Shown: positions 32,812-41,373, counted from the first letter of the stretch. The stretch is 64,000 nucleotides of DNA from Actinomadura sp. WMMA1423 (GCF_006547145.1 NZ_CP041244.1:7626001-7690000), one strand, 5' to 3'. A program made the numbers and translations. The notes: generated from the letters alone by a model not told the origin.

Positions 32812-33777
32812 TCAGCGCGTCCGGCCCCGCGGCTTCAGGGGCGTCGCGGGCATGGCGGGCGCCGGGACGGGGGCGCCGTCGTAGCCGCGCACGGTGCCGA
32901 AACGGTCGCCGCCCATCCAGTCCTCCCGGGCCTGGGCGATCTCCTCCCCGGTCCGGGCGACGAAGTTCCACCACATGACGAGCTTCTCCTCGAACGGCTC
33001 GCCGCCCAGCAGCACCAGACCGCTCGCGCCGTCGGCCCTGAGCGGCAGTTCGCGGCGGCCGGACCCGAGGTACAGCATCGACCCGGGCTCCACGGGCATC
33101 CCGTCGATCTCCGTCACGCCGGACATCGTGAGCGCGGCGTACTCGAAGTCCGGTTCGACCGGCAGGCGCACGTCGGCCCCGTCGGCCAGGGCGACGTCCG
33201 CTCCGACGATGGGCGTGAAGACCGTGCCGGGCGACGCGGCCCCGTCCAGTTCCCCGAGGATGACGGTGGCGCTGAACCCGGGGCCGTCCACGACGGGCAG
33301 CTCGGCGTGATGCTCGAACGCCGGGTCGGTGTACCTGTCCGAATCGGGCAGCGCCACCCAGAGCTGGGCCCCGTGCAAGACGGGACCGTGCCCGCGCGGC
33401 GACTCCTCCGAATGCGCGATGGCCCGTCCGGACGTCATCAACCCGAGTTCCTTCGGCCGGACGGTCTGCAGGCTGCCCAGGCTGTCGCGGTGCAGCACCT
33501 CGCCGCCGTGCAGCCAGCTCACCGTCTGCAGCCCGATGTGCGGGTGCGGCGGCACCTGCATGCCGGGCTCGTCGGTGATGTCGTCCGGCCCGTAGTGGTC
33601 GACGAAGCACCAGGCACCGACCATCCGCCGCCCCAGGCTGGGCAGCAGCCGCCGGACGACCGTGCTCTCCCCGAGCGGCACCCGCCGGGGCGGCAGCAAC
33701 TCATGGACCGGCCCGCCCGGAACCTGCTCCCGCCCCCCACACTCGACCGGCTTCGGCTTGACATCCAGATTGCTCAC
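32812..33777 (-). CDS. Pirin-family protein
   Basis: A 321-residue pirin with two cupin domains. The metal-binding PHPHIGLQTVSW motif (about residues 76-87) and the downstream HSEESPRGHGPVLHGAQLW stretch supply the His and Glu ligands of the N-terminal cupin. GTG 33777 has GGAGGGGG upstream on its strand. The frame stays open for another 700 bp upstream, but that sequence is low-complexity and is not counted as coding. Bacterial pirins can act as quercetin dioxygenases or modulators; function here is not determined. Confidence 0.85.
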   Translation of the reverse strand: MSNLDVKPKPVECGGREQVPGGPVHELLPPRRVPLGESTVVRRLLPSLGRRMVGAWCFVDHYGPDDITDEPGMQVPPHPHIGLQTVSWLHGGEVLHRDSLGSLQTVRPKELGLMTSGRAIAHSEESPRGHGPVLHGAQLWVALPDSDRYTDPAFEHHAELPVVDGPGFSATVILGELDGAASPGTVFTPIVGADVALADGADVRLPVEPDFEYAALTMSGVTEIDGMPVEPGSMLYLGSGRRELPLRADGASGLVLLGGEPFEEKLVMWWNFVARTGEEIAQAREDWMGGDRFGTVRGYDGAPVPAPAMPATPLKPRGRTR

Positions 33778-34640
33778 CCCAGCCCCCTCCTGCAACGCAC
33801 CCCTACACGATGCCACTTCCACCCCCGCCCCTGACCGGCCCGCCCCGCCTGACAGCGCCCGCCCCGCCTCACGTACGCGCCGTTGCCACACGCCCCGGCG
33901 CACCACCCCGCCGCGCCGTGCGTGCCCTCTTGCCCCTACTCTGTCCGCCCGGCCCCGAGTGCCGTTCAACTCCACGTGCCCACTTGCCCAGCCGTGCCCC
34001 CCGCCCCGCAGCGCCCGCCCAGCCCGCCTCGCGCGTCGTGCCACCCGGCCCACGGCGCCCGTGCAGTTCGTCGTGTCCGACCGACCAGCCGGGCCCGCCT
34101 CGGCCGCGTCCGCCTTATCCGTCTGGCCTGCTGTTTCCACCCGGCCCGCAGTGCCGCTTGGCCCGCTGTCCCTGCCCGACCCGTCGCGCCCGTCCGGCTC
34201 GCGCTGCCTCCCGGGCGGGCCGTGTCCGCTTGGCCTGGCGTGTCCGCCCGGCCCCTGGTGTCCGTCCGGCTCGTCGGGCTCGTTGTGCGCCTGGCTCGCG
34301 GTGCTTGCTGGCCCTGCTGCGTCCACGGCCACCCGGCCCGCTGTGCGCCCGGCTCGCGGAGTCCGTCCAGTCCGTCGTGCCCGCCGTGCCTCTCGGTACC
34401 CGCTCAGCTCGCGGTGTCCGTTCAGCCTGTCGGGTCCGCCCGGGCACGCCATGTCCGCTTGGTCTGCTGTGTCCACCCGGCCTGCGGTGCCGGTGGTTCG
34501 CCGTCCCTGCCCGACCCGTCGTGTCCAGTCTTGGCCTGGGCGTGCCTGGTCGGGACCGGGCGTGTGTGGTCGGGACGGCGTAGGTGGGGGACGGGCTTAC
34601 GTGGTTGGGACCGGGCGTGTCCGCTGGCTCGTCGCCGCCG
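33778..34640. repeat. Low-complexity intergenic block with degenerate repeats
   Basis: No gene is recognised in 863 bp between the pirin start and the stop of the decarboxylase-family gene. It consists of degenerate short units such as GTCCGCTTGGCCTG and GTGTCCGCCCGGCC. One longer unit of about 60 bp occurs twice (34127-34186 and 34463-34521) with a few substitutions and one indel. Composition changes from C/A-rich at the left to G/T-rich at the right. Frames are open on both strands because stop codons are rare in such sequence. Confidence 0.65.
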
Positions 34641-35189
34641 TCAGGTGGGGAAGGCGGGGGCCCAGGGCTCGTTGGCGATCTCCAGTGAGTTGATCAGCTG
34701 GCTGATGGCGCGGTACCAGCCGGCGAGCACCAGAAGTTCGAGCAGTTGCGGCTCGTCGTAGTGCTCGGCGAGAGCGTCCCATGTCCGGGGGGATACGCGG
34801 GCCGAGTCGTGGAGTTCGTCGACGGCGCTCAGTAGCAGGCGCTCCTTCGGCGGCCAGGGGGCGCCGTCGCCGGACACGGTCGCGCGGATCTGCTCCGGGT
34901 CGAGCCCCGCGGTCTCGCCGAACGCCGCGGCGTGGACGCCCCACTCGTACTCGCAGCCGGCGCGGGCGCAGGTCCGGTCGATGACGATCTCGCGGTCCCG
35001 GACGGGGAGGCGGCCGTGGGCGAGCAGTCCGGCACCGAGCACACGCATGCGGGACGCCAGTTCGGGGTTTCGGTGCAGGATGCGGAACAGGACCAGCGGG
35101 TCGTGTGCGGCGCCCGGCGGCATCCACTTGGCGAGGGCGGTCGCGATGTCGGGGGCGTACGGGGGATCGAGCGGGGCGATGCGTGGCAT
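34641..35189 (-). CDS. Carboxymuconolactone decarboxylase family protein
   Basis: A 182-residue all-helical protein of the CMD/AhpD superfamily, with the family segment DREIVIDRTCARAGCEYEWG and a following conserved His. The two cysteines are separated by four residues rather than the CxxC of AhpD, so peroxidase activity is doubtful. The start is ATG 35189, not the in-frame ATG 35204, because GGAGG lies six bases before 35189. The upstream palindrome overlaps the promoter, and the HxlR regulator gene is immediately upstream on the same strand. Confidence 0.8.
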   Translation of the reverse strand: MPRIAPLDPPYAPDIATALAKWMPPGAAHDPLVLFRILHRNPELASRMRVLGAGLLAHGRLPVRDREIVIDRTCARAGCEYEWGVHAAAFGETAGLDPEQIRATVSGDGAPWPPKERLLLSAVDELHDSARVSPRTWDALAEHYDEPQLLELLVLAGWYRAISQLINSLEIANEPWAPAFPT

Positions 35190-35204
35190 GGCGGCCTCCA
35201 GCAT

Positions 35205-35246
35205 GCTTCGATTTTAGAAGCAGTGTGATGCTTCTAAAACCGAAGC
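35205..35246. promoter_or_regulatory. Large operator-like inverted repeat
   Basis: Two 18-bp arms, GCTTCGATTTTAGAAGCA (35205-35222) and TGCTTCTAAAACCGAAGC (35229-35246), differ at one pair and flank 6 bp. It lies between the HxlR gene and the decarboxylase-family gene, next to the latter's start, so the HxlR protein is the likely binder. Confidence 0.75.
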
Positions 35247-35261
35247 GCAAGGAGGGATGTG

Positions 35262-35597
35262 TCAGCCGCTGGTCTCGTCGAGCGCCGCCGCCCAGCGATC
35301 GGACCACTGCGACAGCGGGCGGAGCGCCTCGCGGGCGTCACGGCCCAGCCCGGTCAGGGCGTACAGGTTCTCGGGCGTCTGGTGGACGAGGCCCGCGTCG
35401 ATCAGTTCTAGGAGCCGCTGCCGCAGGACGCTGGACGACATGTCGTCGCAGCGCTGCTGGAGGGTGCGGAAGCCGAGGGGCGCGTCCTGCAACTCCCAGA
35501 CGATGCGCAGCGTCCAGCGGCGACCGAAGAGGTCGAGGGCGGCCATCAGCGGGCGGCCGCCGGTCGAGCCGCGCACAGGCCTTCCCGGTCTCGGCAT
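35262..35597 (-). CDS. HxlR-family regulator without the N-terminal cysteine
   Basis: A 111-residue winged-helix protein from ATG 35597 (GGAGGGGG upstream). It has FGRRWTLRIVWELQDAPLGF and the HTH segment LQQRCDDMSSSVLRQRLLEL. Unlike the other two HxlR proteins in this window it lacks the redox Cys before the first helix, so it probably senses a ligand. It is transcribed toward the decarboxylase-family gene with an 18-bp-arm palindrome between them. Confidence 0.8.
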   Translation of the reverse strand: MPRPGRPVRGSTGGRPLMAALDLFGRRWTLRIVWELQDAPLGFRTLQQRCDDMSSSVLRQRLLELIDAGLVHQTPENLYALTGLGRDAREALRPLSQWSDRWAAALDETSG

Positions 35598-36350
35598 GCC
35601 CCCTCCACTGGTCGGTCCCCGGAACACTAACGCCAGCGACAACCCCCCGCCGCCCCACCCGCCGCACAACCGCTGCGGCCGAGCACGCCCGATCCCCCTG
35701 CCTCACCGCCCACCAGGCGCCCGCCACCCCACCCGCAGCCGCCCCCCACCGGTGGCCCCCACCCGCGGTCGCCCAGCCCGCCGCCGCATCGCCCGCCGCC
35801 GCGCTACCGGCGTCCGCTTGCGGGTTGGCGGCGGGCCCGTTTCCGCATCGCCCGCAGTCCTGGTGTCCGCAGTCCCGGTGCCCGCCGCCTCACCGGCGCC
35901 TGCGGGTGCCCGGTCTGCCGTTCGCCGTCGTGTTGCCGGCCGCTGCACCGTTCGTTACATCCCTGGTGCCGGCCGCTCGCCGCCGTGCCGCCCGCAGCTT
36001 CGGGCCCGCAGCTTCGGGGGCCGCCGGGCCGCTGGCGGCCGTGGTAGCCCCGTCTGTTGTTCACCGGCAGGGTGCCTGCCGGTGAACCGTTCGTCGCGTG
36101 CCGCAGCACCGCCCTCCCTGCGCCGCCTGGTGATGTACCGGTTCCGTCACCCGTGCCTGCCGCGGACGTGCTGACTGCCCCACCAGGGGCGCCTGCGGCC
36201 GTAGCGGTTGTTGCTGCACGGGCGCGCGCCTTTGCGTCGGTCGTTGTTGTGCTGTTTGTCGCGGGTCTGGTGGTTGCCGTGCTGGCCGGGGGGCTGTGTG
36301 TCCGGGGGTGGTGGAATCGGGGGCGGGGGGGTGGGGTTCAGTTCTACGTG
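35598..36350. other. Second low-complexity intergenic block
   Basis: No gene is recognised in 753 bp. The left half is strongly C-rich, the right third G/T-rich. It contains a tandem 14-bp repeat CCCGCAGCTTCGGG (35991-36004 and 36005-36018) and two copies of CCGCATCGCCCGC. Open frames through it, including an apparent N-terminal extension of the lipoate ligase, give only low-complexity protein. Confidence 0.65.
36060..36086. terminator. Orphan terminator-like hairpin
   Basis: TTCACCGGCAGG (36060-36071) pairs perfectly with CCTGCCGGTGAA (36075-36086) around a 3-nt loop. It lies far from any gene end, inside the low-complexity block, and may be a relic of a lost gene or shield the lipoate ligase gene from read-through. 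Confidence 0.5.
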
Positions 36351-37400
36351 ATGCACGGTGAGTACAAGGTGCCCGGTGGCAAGTTGGTCGTCGCCGATGT
36401 CGAGGTCGTGGACGGGCTGCTGCGGGGGCCGCGGGTCAGTGGTGACTTCTTCCTGGAACCGGACGGTGCCCTCGAGGCGATCAACGCCGCGCTGGACGGG
36501 CTGCCGGCCGGGCTGGATGCCAAGGCGATCGGCGCGCGTGTGCAGGCGGGGCTGCCGCGGGACACGGTGATGCTCGGCATCACCGCCGAGGCCGTGGGGA
36601 TCGCGGTGCGGCGGGCCGTCGCGCGCGCGTCCGACTGGCGCGAGCACGACTGGCGGCTGATCCACGAGCCGCCGCAGGAGCCGGCCCTGCACATGGCCCT
36701 CGACCAGGTCCTCGCCGAGGAGGTGGGCGCGGGACGGCGCCCGCCCACGCTGCGGGTGTGGGAGTGGGCGTCGCCGGCGGTGGTCATCGGCAGCTTCCAG
36801 TCGCTGCGCAACGAGGTCGACGCCGGTGAGGCCGAGCGGCACGGCGTGGAGGTGGTCCGCCGGATCAGCGGCGGCGGCGCGATGTTCATCGAGCCCGGCA
36901 ACACCATCACCTACTCGCTCTACGCGCCGGAGAGCCTGGTGGCGGGGATGTCCTTCGCGGAGAGCTACGCGTTCCTCGACGACTGGGTGCTGGGCGCGCT
37001 GGGCGAACTCGGGGTCAGGGCCTGGTACCAGCCGCTGAACGACATCACCTCCGACCACGGCAAGATCGCCGGCGCCGCCCAGAAGAGGCTCGCCGCGGGC
37101 GCCGTGCTGCACCACGTGACCATGGCGTACGACATCGACGCGGACAAGATGCTGAAGGTGCTGCGCATAGGCCGGGAGAAGATCTCCGACAAGGGCATCG
37201 CCAGTGCCGTCAAGCGCGTGGACCCGCTCCGCCGCCAGACGGGCCTGCCCCGCGAACAGGTCATCGACCGCATGATCGCCCACTTCCGCAACCGCTACGG
37301 CCTGTCCGACGACCGGGTCACCGATGACGAGCGGCGCCTCGCTCTCAAGTACGTGGCCGACAAGTTCTCCACCACCGCCTGGACGGCTCGAGTCCCCTGA
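36351..37400 (+). CDS. Lipoate-protein ligase A with N-terminal accessory domain
   Basis: A 349-residue protein. Residues about 1-85 (MHGEYKVPGGKLVVADVEV onward) are the small domain that forms the C terminus of E. coli LplA, here placed first. Residues about 95-330 are the biotin/lipoate ligase domain with RRISGGGAMFIEPGNTITYS and the Lys of HGKIAGAAQKR. It activates lipoate and transfers it to E2/GcvH domains. ATG 36351 is taken as start because homologues known to me from Streptomyces begin with this sequence; no ribosome site is clear, so a leaderless start is possible. Confidence 0.85.
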   Translation: MHGEYKVPGGKLVVADVEVVDGLLRGPRVSGDFFLEPDGALEAINAALDGLPAGLDAKAIGARVQAGLPRDTVMLGITAEAVGIAVRRAVARASDWREHDWRLIHEPPQEPALHMALDQVLAEEVGAGRRPPTLRVWEWASPAVVIGSFQSLRNEVDAGEAERHGVEVVRRISGGGAMFIEPGNTITYSLYAPESLVAGMSFAESYAFLDDWVLGALGELGVRAWYQPLNDITSDHGKIAGAAQKRLAAGAVLHHVTMAYDIDADKMLKVLRIGREKISDKGIASAVKRVDPLRRQTGLPREQVIDRMIAHFRNRYGLSDDRVTDDERRLALKYVADKFSTTAWTARVP

Positions 37401-37551
37401 TTCCGTCGCGGTCCGCTCGGGTTCCTTCTTCGACATGCCGCGTTCTCCCTGGGCTAGGTGTGTGGCGGTTTGTTCTGCTTTCGCGTGGACGTCTCCGCCG
37501 GGATGGTTGTGCCGGTCGCGTTCTGCGCCTGCCTTCGCGGTGGTCGGATCC

Positions 37552-38976
37552 TCAGGCGGTCTGGGGGTGGGAGCAGGGGGGGGCCGGTTCCGGGACGGCG
37601 CGGCGTTCTCGCCCTCCGGTTCGCTCGGGACGGGCGATGAGGCGCCAGGCGGCCAGTGCGGCGGCGAGATAGGCGGCGCCGACCAGGGAGAACGACACTG
37701 CGGCGCCGGTCGTCCAGTCGGTGGACGCGCCGAGGACGGCGCCGACGGCCGCGATGCCGATGAGGGTGCCCGTCTGGCGGCCGGTGTTGAGGACGGAGCC
37801 GGCCACGCCGCCGTTGCCGGGGCCCGCCGCGTCGACCATGACGGCCGTCATGGCGGGGGACGTGATGCCGCCCGCGATGCCGGTCGCCGCGAGGGCGGCC
37901 GCGGTCGTCCAGTAGGGGCTGGCCGGGCCGATCGTGGTCAGGGCGAAGGAGGACGCCGCGGCCAGCGTCAGGGAGGCGATCAGCAGGCGGCCGGTCGGGA
38001 CGCGTGCGGAGAGGTGCGCGAAGGCCAGGTTGCTGAGCGGGAGGAAGACGGTCAGCGGGAGGACCATCAGGCCCGCCCTGAGCGGACCGGCGCCCTCGCC
38101 GTGCTGGAAGTACAGGCCGACCAGGAACAGCGTCCCGAAGAAGGCGGCGTTGAACAGGAAGCCCACGGTGTTGGCGCCGGTGAAGCGCGGGCCCCGGAAC
38201 AGCCGCCACGGCATCACGGTGGTCCGGGCGCGGCGCTCCCGGAGGGGCAGCAGGACGGCGGTGACCAGCACCATGGCGATCGCGGCGAGGACCGGGTGGG
38301 AGGTCCAGCCGCGGTGCGGCCCCTCGATCAGGGCGAAGCTGAGCGCGCCGAGCCCGGCGACCAGCGCGGCGTGGCCCGGGACGGCGAGCGGGGCGGGGCG
38401 GCCGGGGACGGGGGCGATGTAGCGGCGGGCCAGCGCCATGCCCGCGACCGCGAGCGGCACGTTGATCAGGAAGATGGCGCGCCAGCCGAGCGCGCCGACC
38501 ACGACGCCGCCGGCGGTCGGCCCGAGTGCGATGGACGACGACACGGTCGCCGACCAGAGGCCCAGCACGCGGGCCCGGCGCCGCGGGTCGGGGAACGCCT
38601 CGACCAGCAGTGCCAGCGAACTCGGCATGAACAGCGCGGCGCCGGCGCCCTGGACGAGCCGGGCCGCGATGAGGACCTCGATCGTCGGGGCGAGCGCAGC
38701 GGCCAGCGAGGCGGCGAGGAACACCGCCATGCCCCACAGGTAGACGCGCCGGGCCCCGAGCCGCCCCGCGAGCCCGCCCGCGAGCATCAGCAGGGCCGCG
38801 AAAGTCAGCACGTAGCCGTCGACGGCCCAGGTGAGGCGGCTCAGCGGGGCGTGCAGGCGGTCCTGGACGGTCGCCCCGGCGATCTGCATGACCGTGGCGT
38901 CCACACTCGCCAGCACGAAGCCCGCGGCGAGCGCGGTGATCTTCATGGCGGGGGAGCCTCCGTGTCCGGATGCCAT
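37552..38976 (-). CDS. MFS drug exporter, DHA2-type
   Basis: A 474-residue membrane protein with about 14 transmembrane helices, as in the QacA/EmrB-type DHA2 family. Motif A-like GGLAGRLGARRVYLWG follows helix 2 and the motif C-like segment SIALGPTAGGVVVGALGWR lies in helix 5. The start is ATG 38976 or 38946. It is divergent from a TetR regulator and separated from it by a dense cluster of operator half-sites, so it is probably induced by the compound it exports. Confidence 0.85.
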   Translation of the reverse strand: MASGHGGSPAMKITALAAGFVLASVDATVMQIAGATVQDRLHAPLSRLTWAVDGYVLTFAALLMLAGGLAGRLGARRVYLWGMAVFLAASLAAALAPTIEVLIAARLVQGAGAALFMPSSLALLVEAFPDPRRRARVLGLWSATVSSSIALGPTAGGVVVGALGWRAIFLINVPLAVAGMALARRYIAPVPGRPAPLAVPGHAALVAGLGALSFALIEGPHRGWTSHPVLAAIAMVLVTAVLLPLRERRARTTVMPWRLFRGPRFTGANTVGFLFNAAFFGTLFLVGLYFQHGEGAGPLRAGLMVLPLTVFLPLSNLAFAHLSARVPTGRLLIASLTLAAASSFALTTIGPASPYWTTAAALAATGIAGGITSPAMTAVMVDAAGPGNGGVAGSVLNTGRQTGTLIGIAAVGAVLGASTDWTTGAAVSFSLVGAAYLAAALAAWRLIARPERTGGRERRAVPEPAPPCSHPQTA

Positions 38977-38992
38977 GATCGGTCCCTTCGTC

Positions 38993-39077
38993 AAGCGGAC
39001 CGGTCGCGTCCGCTTCGGTGAAGCTAGCGCAAGCGGACGCCGGTTGTCCATTTAAATCGGACGAGAGTCGTCCGGTT
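38993..39077. promoter_or_regulatory. Cluster of five TetR half-sites
   Basis: The unit AANCGGACG occurs at 38993 (+), 39015 (-), 39031 (+), 39055 (+) and 39077 (-). Two pairs form palindromes: AAGCGGAC with GTCCGCTT (38993-39015, 7-bp gap) and CGGACGA with TCGTCCG (39058-39074, 3-bp gap). The cluster covers the whole divergent promoter region of the exporter and regulator. Confidence 0.7.
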
Positions 39078-39095
39078 GTGGCTAGAATCCGGTTC

Positions 39096-39731
39096 ATGAG
39101 CGGTACCAGGAGCGCCGTCGACCGGCTGCTGGACGACGGCACGGGCCGCCGCCCGCGGGCCGACGCCCGGCGCAACGTGGAGCGTCTCGTCGCGGCGGCG
39201 CGCGAGGCGGCCGTCGAGGTCGGCGGGGAGGTCACCGCCCACGACATCGCGCGCCGGGCGGGGGTGGGCGTCGGGACGTTCTACCGCCGCGTCAGCACGC
39301 TGGAGACGCTGCTCGAAGCGGTCCTGGCGGAGGTGCTCGGCGAGATCGCCGCCAAGGGCGACGAGGGGCTCGCCGCCCCCGATCCCTGGGAGGGCTTCTG
39401 CGACTTCGCGGCCTCCTACACGCGGCTGCGCAACGAACTCTGCGACATCAACCACACGCTGGGCGGGGGAGTCGACCACGCGCGCGCGGAGTTGCGCGAA
39501 CGCATCCGCCTCCTCGTGGAGCGGGCCCAGGGCGCCGGTGCCATGCGCGCGGACGTCACATGGCAGGACGTCGCGTTCCTGCTCGTCTCGGTCTCCACAG
39601 GCGAGCACACGGTGGGCCTGCAGGCGGGTGAGCAGCAGTGGGACCGCAACCTCCGGATCGTCCTGGACGGCCTTCGCACCCCCGAACCCGTGCCGCTTCC
39701 AGGCGCGCCGCCCACCGACTCGTCCGGGTGA
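39096..39731 (+). CDS. TetR-family regulator of the adjacent exporter
   Basis: A 211-residue TetR protein with HTH at about residues 30-75 (TAHDIARRAGVGVGTFYRRV) and a C-terminal domain with DVTWQDVAFLLVSV. ATG 39096 is 7 nt after a -10-like TAGAAT (39083-39088), so the transcript is probably leaderless; that -10 is next to the last operator half-site, consistent with autorepression. It is divergent from the DHA2 exporter gene. Confidence 0.86.
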   Translation: MSGTRSAVDRLLDDGTGRRPRADARRNVERLVAAAREAAVEVGGEVTAHDIARRAGVGVGTFYRRVSTLETLLEAVLAEVLGEIAAKGDEGLAAPDPWEGFCDFAASYTRLRNELCDINHTLGGGVDHARAELRERIRLLVERAQGAGAMRADVTWQDVAFLLVSVSTGEHTVGLQAGEQQWDRNLRIVLDGLRTPEPVPLPGAPPTDSSG

Positions 39732-39786
39732 GGCCGCGCCGCCCGGGAGCGGAACTCCGCGGTGCCGCCGTGCGTCCTCCTCTCGT

Positions 39787-39812
39787 GGCAGTCGCGGGGC
39801 CGGGCGACTGCC
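39787..39812 (+). terminator. Hairpin after the TetR gene
   Basis: GGCAGTCGC (39787-39795) pairs perfectly with GCGACTGCC (39804-39812) around an 8-nt loop, 56 bp after the TetR stop and before a possible -10 TAGGTT (39815-39820) of the TerD gene. Confidence 0.5.
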
Positions 39813-39849
39813 TCTAGGTTGGTGGCAACGGTCGATGACGAGGAGCGTT

Positions 39850-41373
39850 ATGTCGATGCAGAAGGGCGCCAACACGGCGGTTCCGGTTCCCTCGGTGCGG
39901 GTCGAGCTCGGGTGGCAGAGCGGGCCCGGCGTGCCCGACGCGGACGCCTCGGCGCTCCTGGTGGCGGAGACGGGCCGGGTGCGGTCGGACGACGACTTCG
40001 TCTTCTACAACCAGCCGGTGCACGGGTCGGGCGCGGTCAGGCACGAGGGCAAGCGGCAGGGGCCCACCGTCCTCGACGTCCTGGCGGTCGACCTGAACCG
40101 GGTCGAGCCCGCCATCGACAAGATCGTCATCGCGGCGTCCTCGGACGGCGGGACGTTCTCCCAGTTCCAGGGGCTGTACGTGCGGGTCGTGGACGCCGCG
40201 GCCGGGACGGAGGTCGCCCGCTTCGAGAGCCAGGGCGCCACCACCGAGACGGCGTTCGTGCTCGGTGAGCTCTACCGCAGGCAGGGCGCGTGGAAGTTCC
40301 GCGCGATCGGCCAGGGCTACGACACCGGGCTCGCCGGGCTGGCCACCGACTTCGGTATCAGCGTCGACGAGCCCGGCCAGGCCACGCCGCCGCCCGCGCC
40401 GCCGCAGCCGCAGGCCCCGCCCCCGCCGGCGCCGCCCGCCCCGCAGGAGCAGTACACGCCTCCGCCTCCGCCCGGGCAGTACACGCCCCCGCCGCCCCCC
40501 GGCCAGTACGCGCCGCCGCCCCCTGTGGGCGGGCAGTACACCCCGCAGCCCGGCCAGTATCCGCCTCCGCCCGGGCAGTACACGCCTCCGCCCCCGCCCG
40601 GGCAGTACACGCCCCCGCCGCCGCCCGGCCAGTACGCCCCGCCTCCAGGCCAGTACGCGCCCCAGCCCGGCCAGTACGCGCCGCAGCCCGGGCAGTACGC
40701 GCCGCCGCCTCCCCAGGGGGCCGCGCCGCCGCAGCAGCAGGGCGGCAAGATCTCCCTGACGAAGAACGCGCCGTCGGTGTCGCTCACCAAGCACGGCGCA
40801 CGGGGCGGCCACATGCGCGTCAACCTCAACTGGACGGCGCGCGAGGGTGCCGCGAAGGGACGTCTGGGCAAGCGCCGCCGCGGCGTCGACCTCGACCTCG
40901 ACCTGTGCTGCCTGTGGGAGCTGAAGGACGGCCGCAAGGGCATCATCCACGCGCTCGGCGACATGGGCGCCCTCGACCGCCCGCCCTACATCCAACTCGA
41001 CAAGGACGACCGCACCGGCGCGATCGAGTCGGGGGAGAACCTCCACATCAACCTCGACCACACGGCCGATTTCAAGCGGATCCTGGTGTTCGCCGAGATC
41101 TACGAGGGCGCGGACGACTTCCGCGGCCTGGACGCGGTCGCCACGCTGTTCCCGGTGGGCGCGCCGCCGATCGACATGCGGATGGACGACTGCATGGACG
41201 CCTCCCGCGACGCGGTCCTGGCGCTCATCGAGAACGTCAACGGGGAACTGGTCGTCCGCCGCGAGGGCCGGTTCATCCTGCCGCCGCCCGGCCGTCCGCG
41301 CTGGGGCAAGATGTCGGTCGACCAGGCGTACGGCTGGAACCTGGAGTGGGTCGCCGCGCGCGGCAAGGACTGA
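39850..41373 (+). CDS. Protein with two TerD domains joined by a Pro-rich GQY-repeat linker
   Basis: A 507-residue protein. Residues about 1-175 are a full TerD domain (SMQKGANTAVPVPSVRVELG, FVFYNQPVHGSGAVRHEG). Residues about 178-300 are a tandem linker with some ten GQY units embedded in Pro-rich sequence. Residues about 305-507 form a second TerD-type domain (ISLTKNAPSVSLTKHG, VDLDLDLCCLWELKDGRKG). TerD domains bind calcium and belong to tellurite-resistance and stress systems; acidic DDD residues needed for calcium are visible in the first domain. ATG 39850 follows GAGGAG. It is transcribed alone. Confidence 0.82.
   Translation: MSMQKGANTAVPVPSVRVELGWQSGPGVPDADASALLVAETGRVRSDDDFVFYNQPVHGSGAVRHEGKRQGPTVLDVLAVDLNRVEPAIDKIVIAASSDGGTFSQFQGLYVRVVDAAAGTEVARFESQGATTETAFVLGELYRRQGAWKFRAIGQGYDTGLAGLATDFGISVDEPGQATPPPAPPQPQAPPPPAPPAPQEQYTPPPPPGQYTPPPPPGQYAPPPPVGGQYTPQPGQYPPPPGQYTPPPPPGQYTPPPPPGQYAPPPGQYAPQPGQYAPQPGQYAPPPPQGAAPPQQQGGKISLTKNAPSVSLTKHGARGGHMRVNLNWTAREGAAKGRLGKRRRGVDLDLDLCCLWELKDGRKGIIHALGDMGALDRPPYIQLDKDDRTGAIESGENLHINLDHTADFKRILVFAEIYEGADDFRGLDAVATLFPVGAPPIDMRMDDCMDASRDAVLALIENVNGELVVRREGRFILPPPGRPRWGKMSVDQAYGWNLEWVAARGKD

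Noticed and set aside
33778..34476. 230-residue N-terminal extension of the pirin, collagen-like in composition
   Set aside because: Pirins start at the GTG 33777 with a good ribosome site; the extension is low-complexity DNA open in several frames on both strands.
36057..36350. 98-residue N-terminal extension of the lipoate ligase with a hydrophobic segment
   Set aside because: It lies in the G/T-rich low-complexity block and crosses a perfect 12-bp hairpin; homologues start at the MHGEYKVPGG sequence.
40380..40740. Tandem repeat that could be mistaken for a CRISPR or satellite array
   Set aside because: It is the in-frame GQY/proline repeat linker of the TerD protein; no spacers or cas genes are present.
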